A stretch of DNA of 64,000 nucleotides from Pseudomonas sp. GOM7 (GCF_026723825.1 NZ_CP113519.1:558001-622000); one strand, 5' to 3'. Counted from the first letter of the stretch, positions 34,090 through 43,623 are shown. Notes: generated from the sequence alone by a model not told the origin. Numbers and translations: made by a program.

Positions 34090-34617
34090 ATGCAATCGTT
34101 ACTTACAAGAAGACTCATGGTCTTGATGCTCTGGGGAGCGCTTTTTTCCACTGTCCATGCCCTTGCCGAAGACGATTCCGGCCTTCGCGGCGGTGAACGG
34201 CAGGTTTACCTCGACAACCTGAAACGTTTGTACCTGACTCAGAACGAGCGTCAGGCGCTGCTGCTGCACAGCAATGCCCTGCTCGACACCTATGCCTTGC
34301 GCGCGGCCTATCAGGTTGGCCAGCCGCAACGCCAGGATCTGCTTTACCAGTTGCGCCTCGGTGAGCCGGGCGAGCTGGTGCTACGTGAGGAAATTCGTAG
34401 CACCCAGGGTGTTACCCAGAGCGTGCATAACCGGCGTATCTCGCTGTTCGGTCTCGACCCTTTCATTGCCTACGAATGCCCCCCGGGTGGTATCCGCTGC
34501 ATCCTGCGCAGCCCAGGGGATGGCCAGCCCTTGCTGACTATCCTGCGTGACCGTAATGGCGCGGCCGAGCTGGCCAAGGCCTTGAGCTTCCTGATTCGCA
34601 ATCTGCAGAAAGGCTGA
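34090..34617 (+). CDS. Small exported protein, function unknown
   Basis: A protein of about 175 residues with a clear Sec signal peptide: positive N-terminus LLTRR, a hydrophobic core and probable cleavage after VHALA. The mature part is helical and charged (QVYLDNLKRLYLTQNERQ) with a two-cysteine segment CPPGGIRC near residue 142 that could form a disulfide. ATG 34090 is chosen because AAGGG lies 6 bases upstream; ATG 34087 is the alternative. It is divergent from dipA across 138 bases and convergent with aceF. No recognised domain. Confidence 0.7.
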   Translation: MQSLLTRRLMVLMLWGALFSTVHALAEDDSGLRGGERQVYLDNLKRLYLTQNERQALLLHSNALLDTYALRAAYQVGQPQRQDLLYQLRLGEPGELVLREEIRSTQGVTQSVHNRRISLFGLDPFIAYECPPGGIRCILRSPGDGQPLLTILRDRNGAAELAKALSFLIRNLQKG

Positions 34618-34650
34618 CGCGCGCCGTTTCACCCAGTCTCCTCCAACGAA

Positions 34651-34681
34651 GCAAAAAAAACCCCGCCTTAATGGCGGGGTT
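34651..34681 (-). terminator. Rho-independent terminator of aceEF
   Basis: A nine-base stem AACCCCGCC / GGCGGGGTT (34659-34667, 34673-34681) with a five-base loop. On the minus strand it is followed by a run of T (A-run at 34653-34660 on the plus strand), giving a textbook terminator 30 bases past the aceF stop. Confidence 0.88.
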
Positions 34682-34712
34682 GAGGATGCGAGCGTGGCGT
34701 GCTCGAAAGGGT

Positions 34713-36686
34713 TTACAGCAGGATGGTGCGGATATCGGCCAGCAACTGCGACAGGCGCAGGGTGAAGCGGGCGGCGGCTGCACCATTGATCACTCGGTGA
34801 TCGTAGGACAGCGACAGCGGCAGCATCAGGCGCGGCTGGAAGGCCTTGCCGTCCCACACTGGCTGCATGCTCGCCTTGCTCACACCGAGGATCGCCACCT
34901 CCGGCGCGTTGACGATCGGCGTGAAGCCGGTGCCGCCAATGTGGCCGAGGCTGGAGATGGTGAAGCAGGCACCCTGCATGTCGTCAGCCGAAAGCTTCTT
35001 GTTGCGCGCTTTCTCGGCCAGTGCAGCGGCTTCGCCAGCCAACTGCAGCAGGCTCTTCTGATCGACGTTCTTGATCACCGGCACCAGCAGGCCGTCCGGG
35101 GTGTCCACGGCGAAGCCGATGTGCACGTACTTCTTGCGGATCAGCGCCTTGCCGCTCGGGGCCAGCGAACTGTTGAAGTCCGGCAGCTCCTTGAGCAGGT
35201 GGGCACAGGCCTTGAGCAGCAGCGGCAGCACGGTCAGCTTGACCCCGGCCTTCTCGGCCACGGCCTTCTGCGCGACGCGGAAGGCTTCGAGGTCGGTGAT
35301 GTCGGCGGACTCGAACTGGGTCACGTGCGGCACGTTGAGCCAACTGCGATGCAGGTTGGCGGCGCCGACCTGCATCAGGCGGGTCATCGGCACTTCTTCG
35401 GTTTCACCGAACTTGCTGAAGTCCACGGTCGGAATCGGCGGGATGCCGGCACCGCCAGTGGCAGCAGCAGCGGCCTGCGGTGCAGCCTTGGCCTTCTGCA
35501 TCATGGCCTTGACGTGCGCCTGCACGTCTTCCTTGAGGATGCGGCCTTTCGGGCCGGTGCCGGCGATCTCCGTCAGTTCCACACCGAAATCACGGGCCAG
35601 CTGACGCACGGCCGGGCCGGCATGCACCTTGGCGCCATCGCGCTTGGGCGCGTTGGCCACTTCTGCCGCGGCGGCGGACAGCGAGGCGATGGCGCGCACT
35701 TCGGCGGCCACTTCCGGTGCGGCGCCTTCCGGTACGCGGTGCACCGGTTGGCTGGCCTGAGCCGGAGCAGCGGCCGGTGCAGAACCGGCCACCTTGAGCT
35801 TGAGGATCAGGTCGCCGGTGCCGATCTCGTCGTCCAGCTTGACCAGCACTTGTTCCACCACGCCGGCTGCCGGTGAGGGGATTTCCATGGAGGCCTTGTC
35901 GGATTCCAGGGTCAGCAGGCTCTGGTCGACTTCGATACTGTCGCCGGGCTTGACCATGATCTCGATGACCTTGCCCTTGGCGCTGGAGCCGATGTCCGGC
36001 ACGTGCACGTCCTGCACGCTGCTGCCGCTCGCTGCTGCGGCAGGTGCCGGGGCAGCCGCAGGAGTGGTTTCTGCCTTCGGTGCTGCCGCTTGAGCCGGAG
36101 CAGCAGCAGGTGCGGCCCCTTCGGTTTTCAGCTTGAGGATCAGGTCGCCGGTGCCGATCTCGTCATCCAGCTTGACCAGCAGCTCTTCCACCACGCCGGC
36201 GGCCGGAGCGGGGATTTCCATGGAAGCCTTGTCGGATTCCAGGGTCAGCAGGCTCTGGTCGGCTTCGATGCGATCACCGACCTTGACCATGATCTCGATG
36301 ACCTTGCCCTTGGCGTCCGAACCGATGTCCGGTACGTGCACATCCTGCACGCTGCTGCTGGTGGTAGCTGCGGCGGGAGCAGCAGCCGGAGCAGCCGCTT
36401 TCGGCGCTTCGGCAGGAGCGGCCTCTGCTTTCGGCGCCGGTGCCGCCTCGGCGGCACCTTCGACGTCCAGCACCAGCAGCTCGTCGCCTTCCTTCAGGCG
36501 GTCACCGATCTTGACCTTCAGTTCCTTGATCACGCCGGTCTTGGGCGAGGGCACCTCCATGGAGGCCTTGTCGGACTCCAGGGTGAGGATGCTCTGGTCG
36601 GCTTCGACACGGTCGCCGACCTTGACCAGCAGTTCGATTACCTCGCCTTCACCGCCGAGGTCGGGTACGCGAATCAACTCACTCAT
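34713..36686 (-). CDS. aceF: Pyruvate dehydrogenase E2 (dihydrolipoyl acetyltransferase) with three lipoyl domains
   Basis: This is the core of the pyruvate dehydrogenase complex; it moves the acetyl group to CoA. The protein is 657 residues, with lipoyl lysines predicted at K40, K153 and K264 (each in a DKASME motif). Pro/Ala-rich linkers and an E3-binding domain (about 358-395) follow, then the catalytic acetyltransferase with YDHRVING (His630, Asn634). Lipoyl domains 2 and 3 are almost identical and exactly 111 residues (333 bp) apart, so one is a recent in-frame duplication. The start lies 11 bases after the aceE stop. A terminator follows. Confidence 0.97.
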   Translation of the reverse strand: MSELIRVPDLGGEGEVIELLVKVGDRVEADQSILTLESDKASMEVPSPKTGVIKELKVKIGDRLKEGDELLVLDVEGAAEAAPAPKAEAAPAEAPKAAAPAAAPAAATTSSSVQDVHVPDIGSDAKGKVIEIMVKVGDRIEADQSLLTLESDKASMEIPAPAAGVVEELLVKLDDEIGTGDLILKLKTEGAAPAAAPAQAAAPKAETTPAAAPAPAAAASGSSVQDVHVPDIGSSAKGKVIEIMVKPGDSIEVDQSLLTLESDKASMEIPSPAAGVVEQVLVKLDDEIGTGDLILKLKVAGSAPAAAPAQASQPVHRVPEGAAPEVAAEVRAIASLSAAAAEVANAPKRDGAKVHAGPAVRQLARDFGVELTEIAGTGPKGRILKEDVQAHVKAMMQKAKAAPQAAAAATGGAGIPPIPTVDFSKFGETEEVPMTRLMQVGAANLHRSWLNVPHVTQFESADITDLEAFRVAQKAVAEKAGVKLTVLPLLLKACAHLLKELPDFNSSLAPSGKALIRKKYVHIGFAVDTPDGLLVPVIKNVDQKSLLQLAGEAAALAEKARNKKLSADDMQGACFTISSLGHIGGTGFTPIVNAPEVAILGVSKASMQPVWDGKAFQPRLMLPLSLSYDHRVINGAAAARFTLRLSQLLADIRTILL

Positions 36687-36697
36687 CGCTACGCTCC

Positions 36698-39343
36698 TTA
36701 GCAGTCCAGGGGGTTGGCTTTATCGGCATCGATGCCGAACTTGGCGATGGCATCGGCCAGTACCTTGGCTTCGATCTCGCCACGGTCGACCAGTGCTTCC
36801 AGGGCGGCCAGCACGACCCACTTGCGATCCACCTCGAAGAAGTGGCGCAGTTGCTTGCGGCTGTCGCTGCGGCCGAAGCCGTCGGTGCCCAGCACCTTGT
36901 ATTCCTTGCTCGGCACCCACTGGCGAATCTGCTCGGCGAACAGCTTCATGTAGTCGGTGGAGGCGATGACTGGGCCCTTGCGACCGTTCAGGCACGCTTC
37001 GACGTAGGTCTGCTTGGGCTTCTGGCCCGGGTGCAGGCGGTTGCTACGCTCCACGGCTAGGCCGTCGCGGCGCAGTTCGTTGAAGCTGGTGACGCTCCAC
37101 ACATCGGCGCCGATGTTGTACTCGTCGCGGAGGATCTTCGCCGCCTCGCGCACTTCGCGCAGGATGGTGCCGCAACCCAGCAGTTGCACGTGGTGCGCGG
37201 CTTCCTTCTTGTCCTCTTCGAGCAGGTACATGCCCTTGATGATGCCTTCCTCGACACCCTTGGGCATGGCCGGCTGCTGGTAGGACTCGTTCATCACGGT
37301 GATGTAGTAAAAGACGTCCTGCTGCTCTTCGGTCATCTTCTTCATGCCGTCCTGGATGATCACCGCCAGCTCGTAGCCGTAGGTGGGGTCATAGGTGCGG
37401 CAGTTGGGGATGGTCGCGGCCATGATGTGGCTGTGGCCGTCCTCGTGCTGCAGACCTTCACCGTTGAGGGTAGTGCGGCCCGAGGTGCCACCGATGAGGA
37501 AGCCACGGGTACGGCTGTCGCCAGCGGCCCAGGCCAGGTCGCCGATACGCTGGAAGCCGAACATCGAGTAGAAGATGTAGAACGGCAGCATCGGCTGGTT
37601 GTGGCAGGAGTAGGAGGTACCTGCGGCGATGAAGGAGCTCATGGCGCCGGCTTCGTTGATGCCTTCTTCGAGGATCTGACCTTTCTTGTCCTCCTTGTAG
37701 AACATCACCTGGTCCTTATCCACCGGCTCGTAGAGCTGGCCGACCGAGGAGTAGATGCCGAGCTGGCGGAACATGCCTTCCATGCCGAAGGTACGGGCTT
37801 CGTCCGGGATGATCGGGACGATGCGCTGGCCGATGTCCTTGTCCTTGACCAGTTGCGCGAGGATACGCACGAAGGCCATGGTGGTGGAGATTTCGCGGTC
37901 GCCCGAGCCGTCGAGGATGGCCTTGAGGGTATCCAGCGGCGGCGTGGGGATGCTGAAGCTCTTCTGCCGGCGCTGCGGTACGAAACCGCCGAGGGCGGCG
38001 CGGCGCTCGTGCAGGTACTTGTGCTCAGGGCTGCCCGGCTCGGGGCGCACGAACGGCAGGTTTTCCAGGTCTTCGTCCTTGACCGGGATGTCGAAGCGGT
38101 CGCGGAACTGACGCAGGCTTTCCACGTCGACCTTCTTGGTGTTGTGCGCGGTGTTCTTCGCTTCACCGGCGCCGGTGCCGTAACCCTTGATGGTCTTGGC
38201 CAGGATCACGGTGGGTTGGCCGCTGTGGTTGACCGCCTGATGGTAGGCCGCATAGACCTTGTACGGGTCGTGGCCGCCGCGGTTGAGCTTCCAGATCTCG
38301 TCGTCGGAGAGATCCTTGACCATCTCCTTGAGTTCCGGGCTGTTGAAGAACTTCTCGCGCACGTAGGCGCCGTCCTTGGCCTTGTAGTTCTGGTACTCGC
38401 CGTCGACCACCTCGTCCATGCGACGCTGCAGGGCGCCGTCCTTGTCCTTGGCGAACAGCGGATCCCAGAAGCGACCCCAGACCACCTTGTTGACGTTCCA
38501 CTGGGCGCCACGAAACACGCCTTCGAGTTCCTGGATGATCTTGCCGTTGCCGCGTACCGGGCCGTCGAGGCGCTGCAGGTTGCAGTTGATGACGAAGATC
38601 AGGTTGTCCAGCTTCTCGCGGCCGGCCAGGGCGATGGCGCCGAGGGATTCCGGCTCGTCGCACTCGCCGTCACCCATGAAGCACCAGACCTTCTGCTTGC
38701 CGGCGGGGATGAAGCCGCGCGCTTCCAGGTACTTCATGAAGCGCGCCTGGTAGATGGCCTGGATCGGGCCGAGGCCCATGGAAACCGTGGGGAACTGCCA
38801 GAAGTCCGGCATCAGCCAGGGGTGCGGGTAGGAAGAAAGGCCCTTGCCGTCGACTTCGCGACGGAAGTTCTGCATCTGGTCTTCGCTCAGGCGGCCTTCC
38901 ATGAAGGCGCGAGCGTACACACCGGGGCTGGCGTGGCCCTGATAGAACACCAGGTCGCCGCCGTGCTCTTCGGTGGGCGCCTGGAAGAAGTAGTTGAAGC
39001 CGATGTCGTAGAGGGTCGCCGAGGAGGCGAAGCTGGAAATGTGGCCGCCCAGGTCCGGGTCTTCCAGGTTGGTACGCATCACCATGGCCAGGGCGTTCCA
39101 GCGCACCAGCGAGCGGATGCGGCGTTCCATGAACAGATCGCCGGGCATGCGCGCTTCGTGGGTGACCGGGATGGTGTTGCGGTACGGCGTGGTGATCGCG
39201 TAGGGCAGTTGCGCACCGCTACGGGTGGCCAGCTCGCCCAGACGGGTCATCAGGTAGTGGGCTCGGTCTTCACCCTCACGGTCGAGGACGGATTCAAGGG
39301 CGTCCAGCCATTCCTGGGTTTCGATCGGATCGAGGTCTTGCAT
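36698..39343 (-). CDS. aceE: Pyruvate dehydrogenase E1 component (homodimeric)
   Basis: This thiamine-diphosphate enzyme decarboxylates pyruvate and acetylates the E2 lipoyl groups. The protein is 881 residues (E. coli 887) from the ATG at 39343 (MQDLDPIETQEW), with GGAG 6 bases upstream. The frame is open to 39499, but those codons fall in the operator region. The ThDP/Mg signature GDGECDEPES...NCN lies at about 223-255. Upstream, two copies of a 15-bp palindrome occupy the divergent region toward glnE. aceF follows after 11 bases. Confidence 0.98.
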   Translation of the reverse strand: MQDLDPIETQEWLDALESVLDREGEDRAHYLMTRLGELATRSGAQLPYAITTPYRNTIPVTHEARMPGDLFMERRIRSLVRWNALAMVMRTNLEDPDLGGHISSFASSATLYDIGFNYFFQAPTEEHGGDLVFYQGHASPGVYARAFMEGRLSEDQMQNFRREVDGKGLSSYPHPWLMPDFWQFPTVSMGLGPIQAIYQARFMKYLEARGFIPAGKQKVWCFMGDGECDEPESLGAIALAGREKLDNLIFVINCNLQRLDGPVRGNGKIIQELEGVFRGAQWNVNKVVWGRFWDPLFAKDKDGALQRRMDEVVDGEYQNYKAKDGAYVREKFFNSPELKEMVKDLSDDEIWKLNRGGHDPYKVYAAYHQAVNHSGQPTVILAKTIKGYGTGAGEAKNTAHNTKKVDVESLRQFRDRFDIPVKDEDLENLPFVRPEPGSPEHKYLHERRAALGGFVPQRRQKSFSIPTPPLDTLKAILDGSGDREISTTMAFVRILAQLVKDKDIGQRIVPIIPDEARTFGMEGMFRQLGIYSSVGQLYEPVDKDQVMFYKEDKKGQILEEGINEAGAMSSFIAAGTSYSCHNQPMLPFYIFYSMFGFQRIGDLAWAAGDSRTRGFLIGGTSGRTTLNGEGLQHEDGHSHIMAATIPNCRTYDPTYGYELAVIIQDGMKKMTEEQQDVFYYITVMNESYQQPAMPKGVEEGIIKGMYLLEEDKKEAAHHVQLLGCGTILREVREAAKILRDEYNIGADVWSVTSFNELRRDGLAVERSNRLHPGQKPKQTYVEACLNGRKGPVIASTDYMKLFAEQIRQWVPSKEYKVLGTDGFGRSDSRKQLRHFFEVDRKWVVLAALEALVDRGEIEAKVLADAIAKFGIDADKANPLDC

Positions 39344-39612
39344 GGCTTGCTCCAGGGCGGAAAGGCTTCCAGAATCGGAGGCCAGTGGGTCTCGCTGGCT
39401 TTTTGAGCGGGCGAGCTGAATTCTTGGATGTACCGGGGGTAGGACCGGCCGGTGTGTAGTTTTACTACATTTCGACGGCGGATTCAGCCCTCTGGGCACA
39501 TTTGACCAGTAGTAAAACTACAGTGAGCTGTGCCGTATGCCGCGCACCTCGGGCGGCGCCAGGGTCTTGGAGACCCTGGCCTGCGGTTCGCAGCCCGCAA
39601 AAAGGATAGACC
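39344..39612. promoter_or_regulatory. aceE-glnE divergent region with two 15-bp palindromic sites
   Basis: A 269-base gap. Site A TGTAGTTTTACTACA (39455-39469) is a palindrome. Site B AGTAGTAAAACTACA (39508-39522) is its reverse complement with one change. Their centres (39462 and 39515) are 53 bases apart, about five helical turns, so a regulator could bind both on one face of DNA. Site A lies 112 bases before the aceE start and site B 91 bases before the glnE start. The palindrome resembles RpiR/HexR-type sites (TGTA...TACA), but this is only a resemblance. Confidence 0.62.
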
Positions 39613-42555
39613 ATGAGCCTGCCTGTGCTGCTCGATTTGCCTGCCTCTCTCGATCACCTTGGCGACCGCGCCGAGCAGTTTCTCAGTGCTGCGCTGGCCG
39701 AGCAGGCCGAGTTGCAGGCGCAGAGGCAGGGCTGGCCTGCAGAACGGCTGGCCAGTTGGCGCCGGGTGGCGACCCTCAGTGATTTCGTCGCCGAGCAGGC
39801 AGCCCGCGATCCGCACACCTTCGTGGCCCTGGCCAGCTCCGGTGAGCTGGAGCGCTCGCTGGCGCCGGGTGAGTTGCGCGCCCAGTTGGCCGAGCGTCTG
39901 GCCGAATGCCCTGACGAAGAGGCGCTGGGGCGCTGCCTGCGGCGTTTTCGCAATCGCCAGCAGGTGCGCATCATCTGGCGCGACATCAGCCGCCAGGCGA
40001 CGCTGGCGGAAACCTGTCGCGACCTGTCCGATCTGGCCGATGCCTGCATCGACCTGGCCTATCACTGGCTCTACCCGCGCCATTGCGAGCAGTTCGGCAC
40101 GCCCACCGGTCGGCGCAGCGGCCGGCCTCAGCACATGGTCATCCTCGGCATGGGCAAGCTCGGGGCGCACGAGCTGAACCTGTCCTCGGACATCGACCTG
40201 ATCTTCGGCTACCCGGAAGGCGGCGAGACCGTGGGCGTCAAACGCCCGCTAGACAATCAGGAGTTCTTCATTCGCCTGGGGCAGAAGCTGATCAAGGCGC
40301 TGGATGCGATCACCGTCGATGGTTTCGTCTTTCGCACCGACATGCGTTTGCGCCCTTACGGTTCCTCCGGCGCGCTGGTGTTCAGCTTCAATGCTTTGGA
40401 GCAGTACTACCAGGATCAGGGCCGCGACTGGGAGCGCTACGCCATGATCAAGGCGCGGGTGGTCGGTGGCGATCAGGCCGCTGGCGCCGAATTGCTGGAG
40501 ATGCTGCGGCCTTTCGTCTATCGCCGTTACCTGGATTTCTCCGCCATCGAGGCGCTGCGGGCGATGAAGCTGCTGATCCAGCAGGAGGTGCGGCGTAAGG
40601 GCATGAGCGAGAACATCAAGCTCGGGGCTGGCGGCATCCGCGAGATCGAGTTCATTGCTCAGGCCTTCCAGCTGATCCATGGCGGGCGTGATCTCAGTCT
40701 GCAGCAGCGCCCTCTGCTCAAGGTGCTGGCCACGCTGGAAGGGCAGGGTTATCTGCCGCCTGCGGTGGTGGCGGAAATGCGCGAAGGCTACGAATTCCTC
40801 CGTTACACCGAGCATGCCTTGCAGGGCATCGGCGACCGGCAGACGCAGATGCTGCCGGCCGACCCGCAGGATCAGGCGCGGGTGGCGGCGATCATGGGCT
40901 TCGCCGACTGGGCGAGCTTCCACGAGCGCCTGATGCATTGGCGTGGGCGCATCGAGTGGCATTTCCAGCAGGTGATCGCCGACCCCGACGAGGAGGGCGG
41001 CGAATCTGGCGAGGCCGCTGTCGGTGCCGAATGGTTGCCGCTCTGGGAAGGCGCGCTGGACGAGGAGGCTGCCGTTCAACAATTGCAGGAGGCCGGTTTC
41101 AGCGAGGCCGTAGCGGCCAGTCGGCGCCTGGGTGATCTGCGCAACGGCCCGCAGGTGCGCGCCATGCAGCGTCTGGGGCGCGAGCGTCTGGACGCCTTCA
41201 TTCCGCGCCTGCTGGCGCAGACCGTCGAGCATGAACAGCCGGATCTGGTGCTCGAGCGTGTGCTGCCATTGGTGGAGAAGGTGGCGCGGCGATCGGCCTA
41301 CCTGGTGCTGCTGACCGAGAACCCCGGCGCGCTGGAGCGGCTGATTACCCTGTGCGCCGCCAGCCCCTGGATTGCCGAGCAGATCGCCCGCTACCCGCTA
41401 TTGCTCGACGAACTGCTCAACGAGGGGCGGCTGTATTCGCCGCCGCTGGCGCCGGAGCTGGTGGCCGAGTTGCGCGAGCGGCTGGTGCGCATTCCCGAAG
41501 ACGATCTGGAACAACAGATGGAGGCGCTGCGCCATTTCAAGCTGGCTCACAGCCTGCGTGTGGCGGCGTCGGAGATCGTCGGCACGCTGCCGCTGATGAA
41601 AGTGTCGGACTACCTCACCTGGCTGGCCGAGGCGATTCTCGATCAGGTGCTGGCGCTGGCCTGGCAGCATACGGTGCAGCGCCATGGCCGGCCGCAGCGT
41701 GCCGATGGTTCGCCCTGTGACCCGGATTTCATCATCGTCGGCTACGGCAAGGTGGGTGGCTTAGAATTCGGCCATGGGTCGGATCTGGATCTGGTGTTCA
41801 TCCATGACGGCGATCCGCAGGCCGAGACCGATGGTGCCAAGCCCATCGACGGCGCGCAATTCTTTACCCGCCTGGGCCAGCGCATCATTCACCTGCTCAC
41901 CACCCAGACCACGTCCGGCGCGCTCTACGAAGTGGATATGCGCCTGCGACCTTCGGGCGCGGCCGGCTTGCTGGTCAGCTCGCTCGGTGCCTTCCAGCGC
42001 TATCAGGAAAACGAGGCCTGGACCTGGGAGCATCAGGCTCTGGTGCGCGCGCGGGTGCTGGTCGGCTGCCAGCGCCTGGCCGGGGAGTTTGCCCGGGTGC
42101 GCGCCGAGGTACTGGGGCGCCAGCGCGACGTGGCGGCCCTGCGCAGCGAAGTCAGCGAGATGCGGGCGAAGATGCGCGACAACCTCGGCACCCGTGCGAC
42201 CGCTGCCGGCACCGGGGTGAACGCCTTCGACGCCGCGGCCTCCTTCGATCTGAAGCAGGACGCCGGTGGTATCGTCGATATCGAATTTATGGTGCAATAC
42301 GCGGCCCTGGCCTGGTCGTGGCAATACCCGCAACTGCTCGAATTCACCGACAACATCCGCATCCTGGAAGGCCTGGAGCGGGTCGGCCTGATGACGGCGG
42401 AAGATGCCGGCTTGCTGCGCGAGGTCTACAAGGTTTACCGCTCGGCTGCCCATCGCCAGGCGCTGCAGAAGCAGCCCGGGGTGGTGCCGGGCGATCAGTT
42501 CCAGGACGAGCGCCGCGCCGTGATGCGGTTGTGGCGCCAGTTGGAACTGAGTTGA
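39613..42555 (+). CDS. glnE: Bifunctional glutamine synthetase adenylyltransferase/deadenylase
   Basis: This enzyme adds or removes AMP on glutamine synthetase in response to PII signalling, controlling ammonia assimilation. The protein is 980 residues (E. coli 946). Two nucleotidyltransferase folds are visible: the first with SSDIDLIFGY at about 190, the second with GSDLDLVFIHDGD at about 721. Each is followed by a regulatory helical region. AAGGA lies 9 bases before the ATG. It is divergent from aceE and followed after 60 bases by ilvE. With gltBD at 3804-9789, this window holds two parts of nitrogen assimilation. Confidence 0.97.
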   Translation: MSLPVLLDLPASLDHLGDRAEQFLSAALAEQAELQAQRQGWPAERLASWRRVATLSDFVAEQAARDPHTFVALASSGELERSLAPGELRAQLAERLAECPDEEALGRCLRRFRNRQQVRIIWRDISRQATLAETCRDLSDLADACIDLAYHWLYPRHCEQFGTPTGRRSGRPQHMVILGMGKLGAHELNLSSDIDLIFGYPEGGETVGVKRPLDNQEFFIRLGQKLIKALDAITVDGFVFRTDMRLRPYGSSGALVFSFNALEQYYQDQGRDWERYAMIKARVVGGDQAAGAELLEMLRPFVYRRYLDFSAIEALRAMKLLIQQEVRRKGMSENIKLGAGGIREIEFIAQAFQLIHGGRDLSLQQRPLLKVLATLEGQGYLPPAVVAEMREGYEFLRYTEHALQGIGDRQTQMLPADPQDQARVAAIMGFADWASFHERLMHWRGRIEWHFQQVIADPDEEGGESGEAAVGAEWLPLWEGALDEEAAVQQLQEAGFSEAVAASRRLGDLRNGPQVRAMQRLGRERLDAFIPRLLAQTVEHEQPDLVLERVLPLVEKVARRSAYLVLLTENPGALERLITLCAASPWIAEQIARYPLLLDELLNEGRLYSPPLAPELVAELRERLVRIPEDDLEQQMEALRHFKLAHSLRVAASEIVGTLPLMKVSDYLTWLAEAILDQVLALAWQHTVQRHGRPQRADGSPCDPDFIIVGYGKVGGLEFGHGSDLDLVFIHDGDPQAETDGAKPIDGAQFFTRLGQRIIHLLTTQTTSGALYEVDMRLRPSGAAGLLVSSLGAFQRYQENEAWTWEHQALVRARVLVGCQRLAGEFARVRAEVLGRQRDVAALRSEVSEMRAKMRDNLGTRATAAGTGVNAFDAAASFDLKQDAGGIVDIEFMVQYAALAWSWQYPQLLEFTDNIRILEGLERVGLMTAEDAGLLREVYKVYRSAAHRQALQKQPGVVPGDQFQDERRAVMRLWRQLELS

Positions 42556-42615
42556 ACGAGAGGGGCCAAGCCCCGAGCATGACCGAACCGCGAAGCGAAT
42601 TGAGGAGCAGGCAAG

Positions 42616-43539
42616 ATGTCGATGTCCGACCGTGATGGCGTGATCTGGTACGACGGCGAACTGGTACCGTGGCGCGATGCGACCACCCATGTGCTGACCC
42701 ACACCCTGCACTACGGCATGGGCGTGTTCGAGGGCGTGCGGGCCTACAACACCCCGGACGGCACCTCGATCTTCCGCCTGCAGGCGCACACCGACCGCCT
42801 GTTCGACTCCGCGCACATCTTCAACATGCAGATCCCCTTCTCCAAGGACGAGATCAACGAAGCACAGCGCGCCGCCGTGCGTGAAAATGGCCTGGAAAGC
42901 GCCTACCTGCGCCCGATGGTGTTCTTCGGCAGCGAAGGCATGGGCCTGCGCGCTGCCGGGCTGAAGGTGCACGTGATCGTCGCCGCCTGGCACTGGGGTG
43001 CCTACATGGGTGAAGAGGCGCTGGAAGCCGGTATCAAGGTGCGCACCAGCTCCTATACCCGCCACCACGTCAACATTGCCATGACTCGCGCCAAGGCCAA
43101 CGGCAACTACATCAACTCCATGCTGGCCTTGCAGGAAGCCATCTCCGGCGGCGCCGACGAGGCCATGCTGCTGGATCCGGAAGGCTACGTGGCCGAGGGC
43201 TCGGGTGAGAACATCTTCCTGGTCAAGGACGGCGTGGTGTACACCCCGGAAGTGACCTCCTGCCTCAATGGCATCACCCGCAGCACCGTGCTGACCCTGG
43301 CTGCCGAGCACGGTATCAAAGTGGTGGAGAAGCGCATTACCCGCGACGAGGTGTATATCGCCGACGAGGCCTTCTTCACAGGTACCGCCGCCGAAGTTAC
43401 GCCGATCCGCGAAGTCGACGGTCGTCGGATCGGTGCCGGCCGCCGTGGCCCGGTCACCGAGAAGCTGCAGAAGGCCTATTTCGACCTGGTCACCGGCAAG
43501 ACCAGCGCGCACGCCGAATGGCGTACGCCGGTTAAATAA
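42616..43539 (+). CDS. ilvE: Branched-chain amino acid aminotransferase
   Basis: A class IV PLP aminotransferase of 307 residues that makes leucine, isoleucine and valine from their 2-oxo acids. The PLP lysine is Lys160 (TRAKANGNY). Conserved fold-type IV features are GVFEGVRAY (about 36-44), YLRP (about 97-100) and EGSGENIFLVKDG (about 196-208). A GAGGAG ribosome binding site lies upstream. Its stop is the first base of an intergenic repeat. It precedes the LPS core genes on the same strand, as in other pseudomonads. Confidence 0.97.
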   Translation: MSMSDRDGVIWYDGELVPWRDATTHVLTHTLHYGMGVFEGVRAYNTPDGTSIFRLQAHTDRLFDSAHIFNMQIPFSKDEINEAQRAAVRENGLESAYLRPMVFFGSEGMGLRAAGLKVHVIVAAWHWGAYMGEEALEAGIKVRTSSYTRHHVNIAMTRAKANGNYINSMLALQEAISGGADEAMLLDPEGYVAEGSGENIFLVKDGVVYTPEVTSCLNGITRSTVLTLAAEHGIKVVEKRITRDEVYIADEAFFTGTAAEVTPIREVDGRRIGAGRRGPVTEKLQKAYFDLVTGKTSAHAEWRTPVK

Positions 43540-43614
43540 GCCGCAAGCCTCAAGCAACAAGCTTCAAGTGGCCCGAGCTGCTGTGGCTTGCAGCTTGTGG
43601 TTTGGCGTTTGAGG
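43538..43614. repeat. Inverted repeat of the GCAAGC family, copy 4 (ilvE-waaF)
   Basis: The element begins at the ilvE stop: TAAGCCGCAAGCCTCAAGC (43537-43555), then a right half with GTGGCTTGCAGCTTGTGG (43582-43599). The arms are imperfect. The left end shares AAGCCGCAAGC with copies 1 and 3. It sits between ilvE and the LPS operon and may form a hairpin in the message. Confidence 0.65.
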
Positions 43615-43623
43615 TTGTCCTTG

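Noticed and set aside
37184..39406. A 740-codon open frame on the plus strand opposite aceE
   Set aside because: It is antisense to a firmly identified gene and shows no family motif; such frames are common opposite GC-rich genes with strong codon bias.
39344..39499. A 52-residue N-terminal extension of aceE
   Set aside because: It would run through the palindromic operator region. The ATG at 39343 has a ribosome binding site and matches family length.
41761..43560. A long minus-strand frame opposite the end of glnE and ilvE
   Set aside because: It covers two confident plus-strand genes; its predicted protein is a His/Gln/Ala-rich shadow without motifs.
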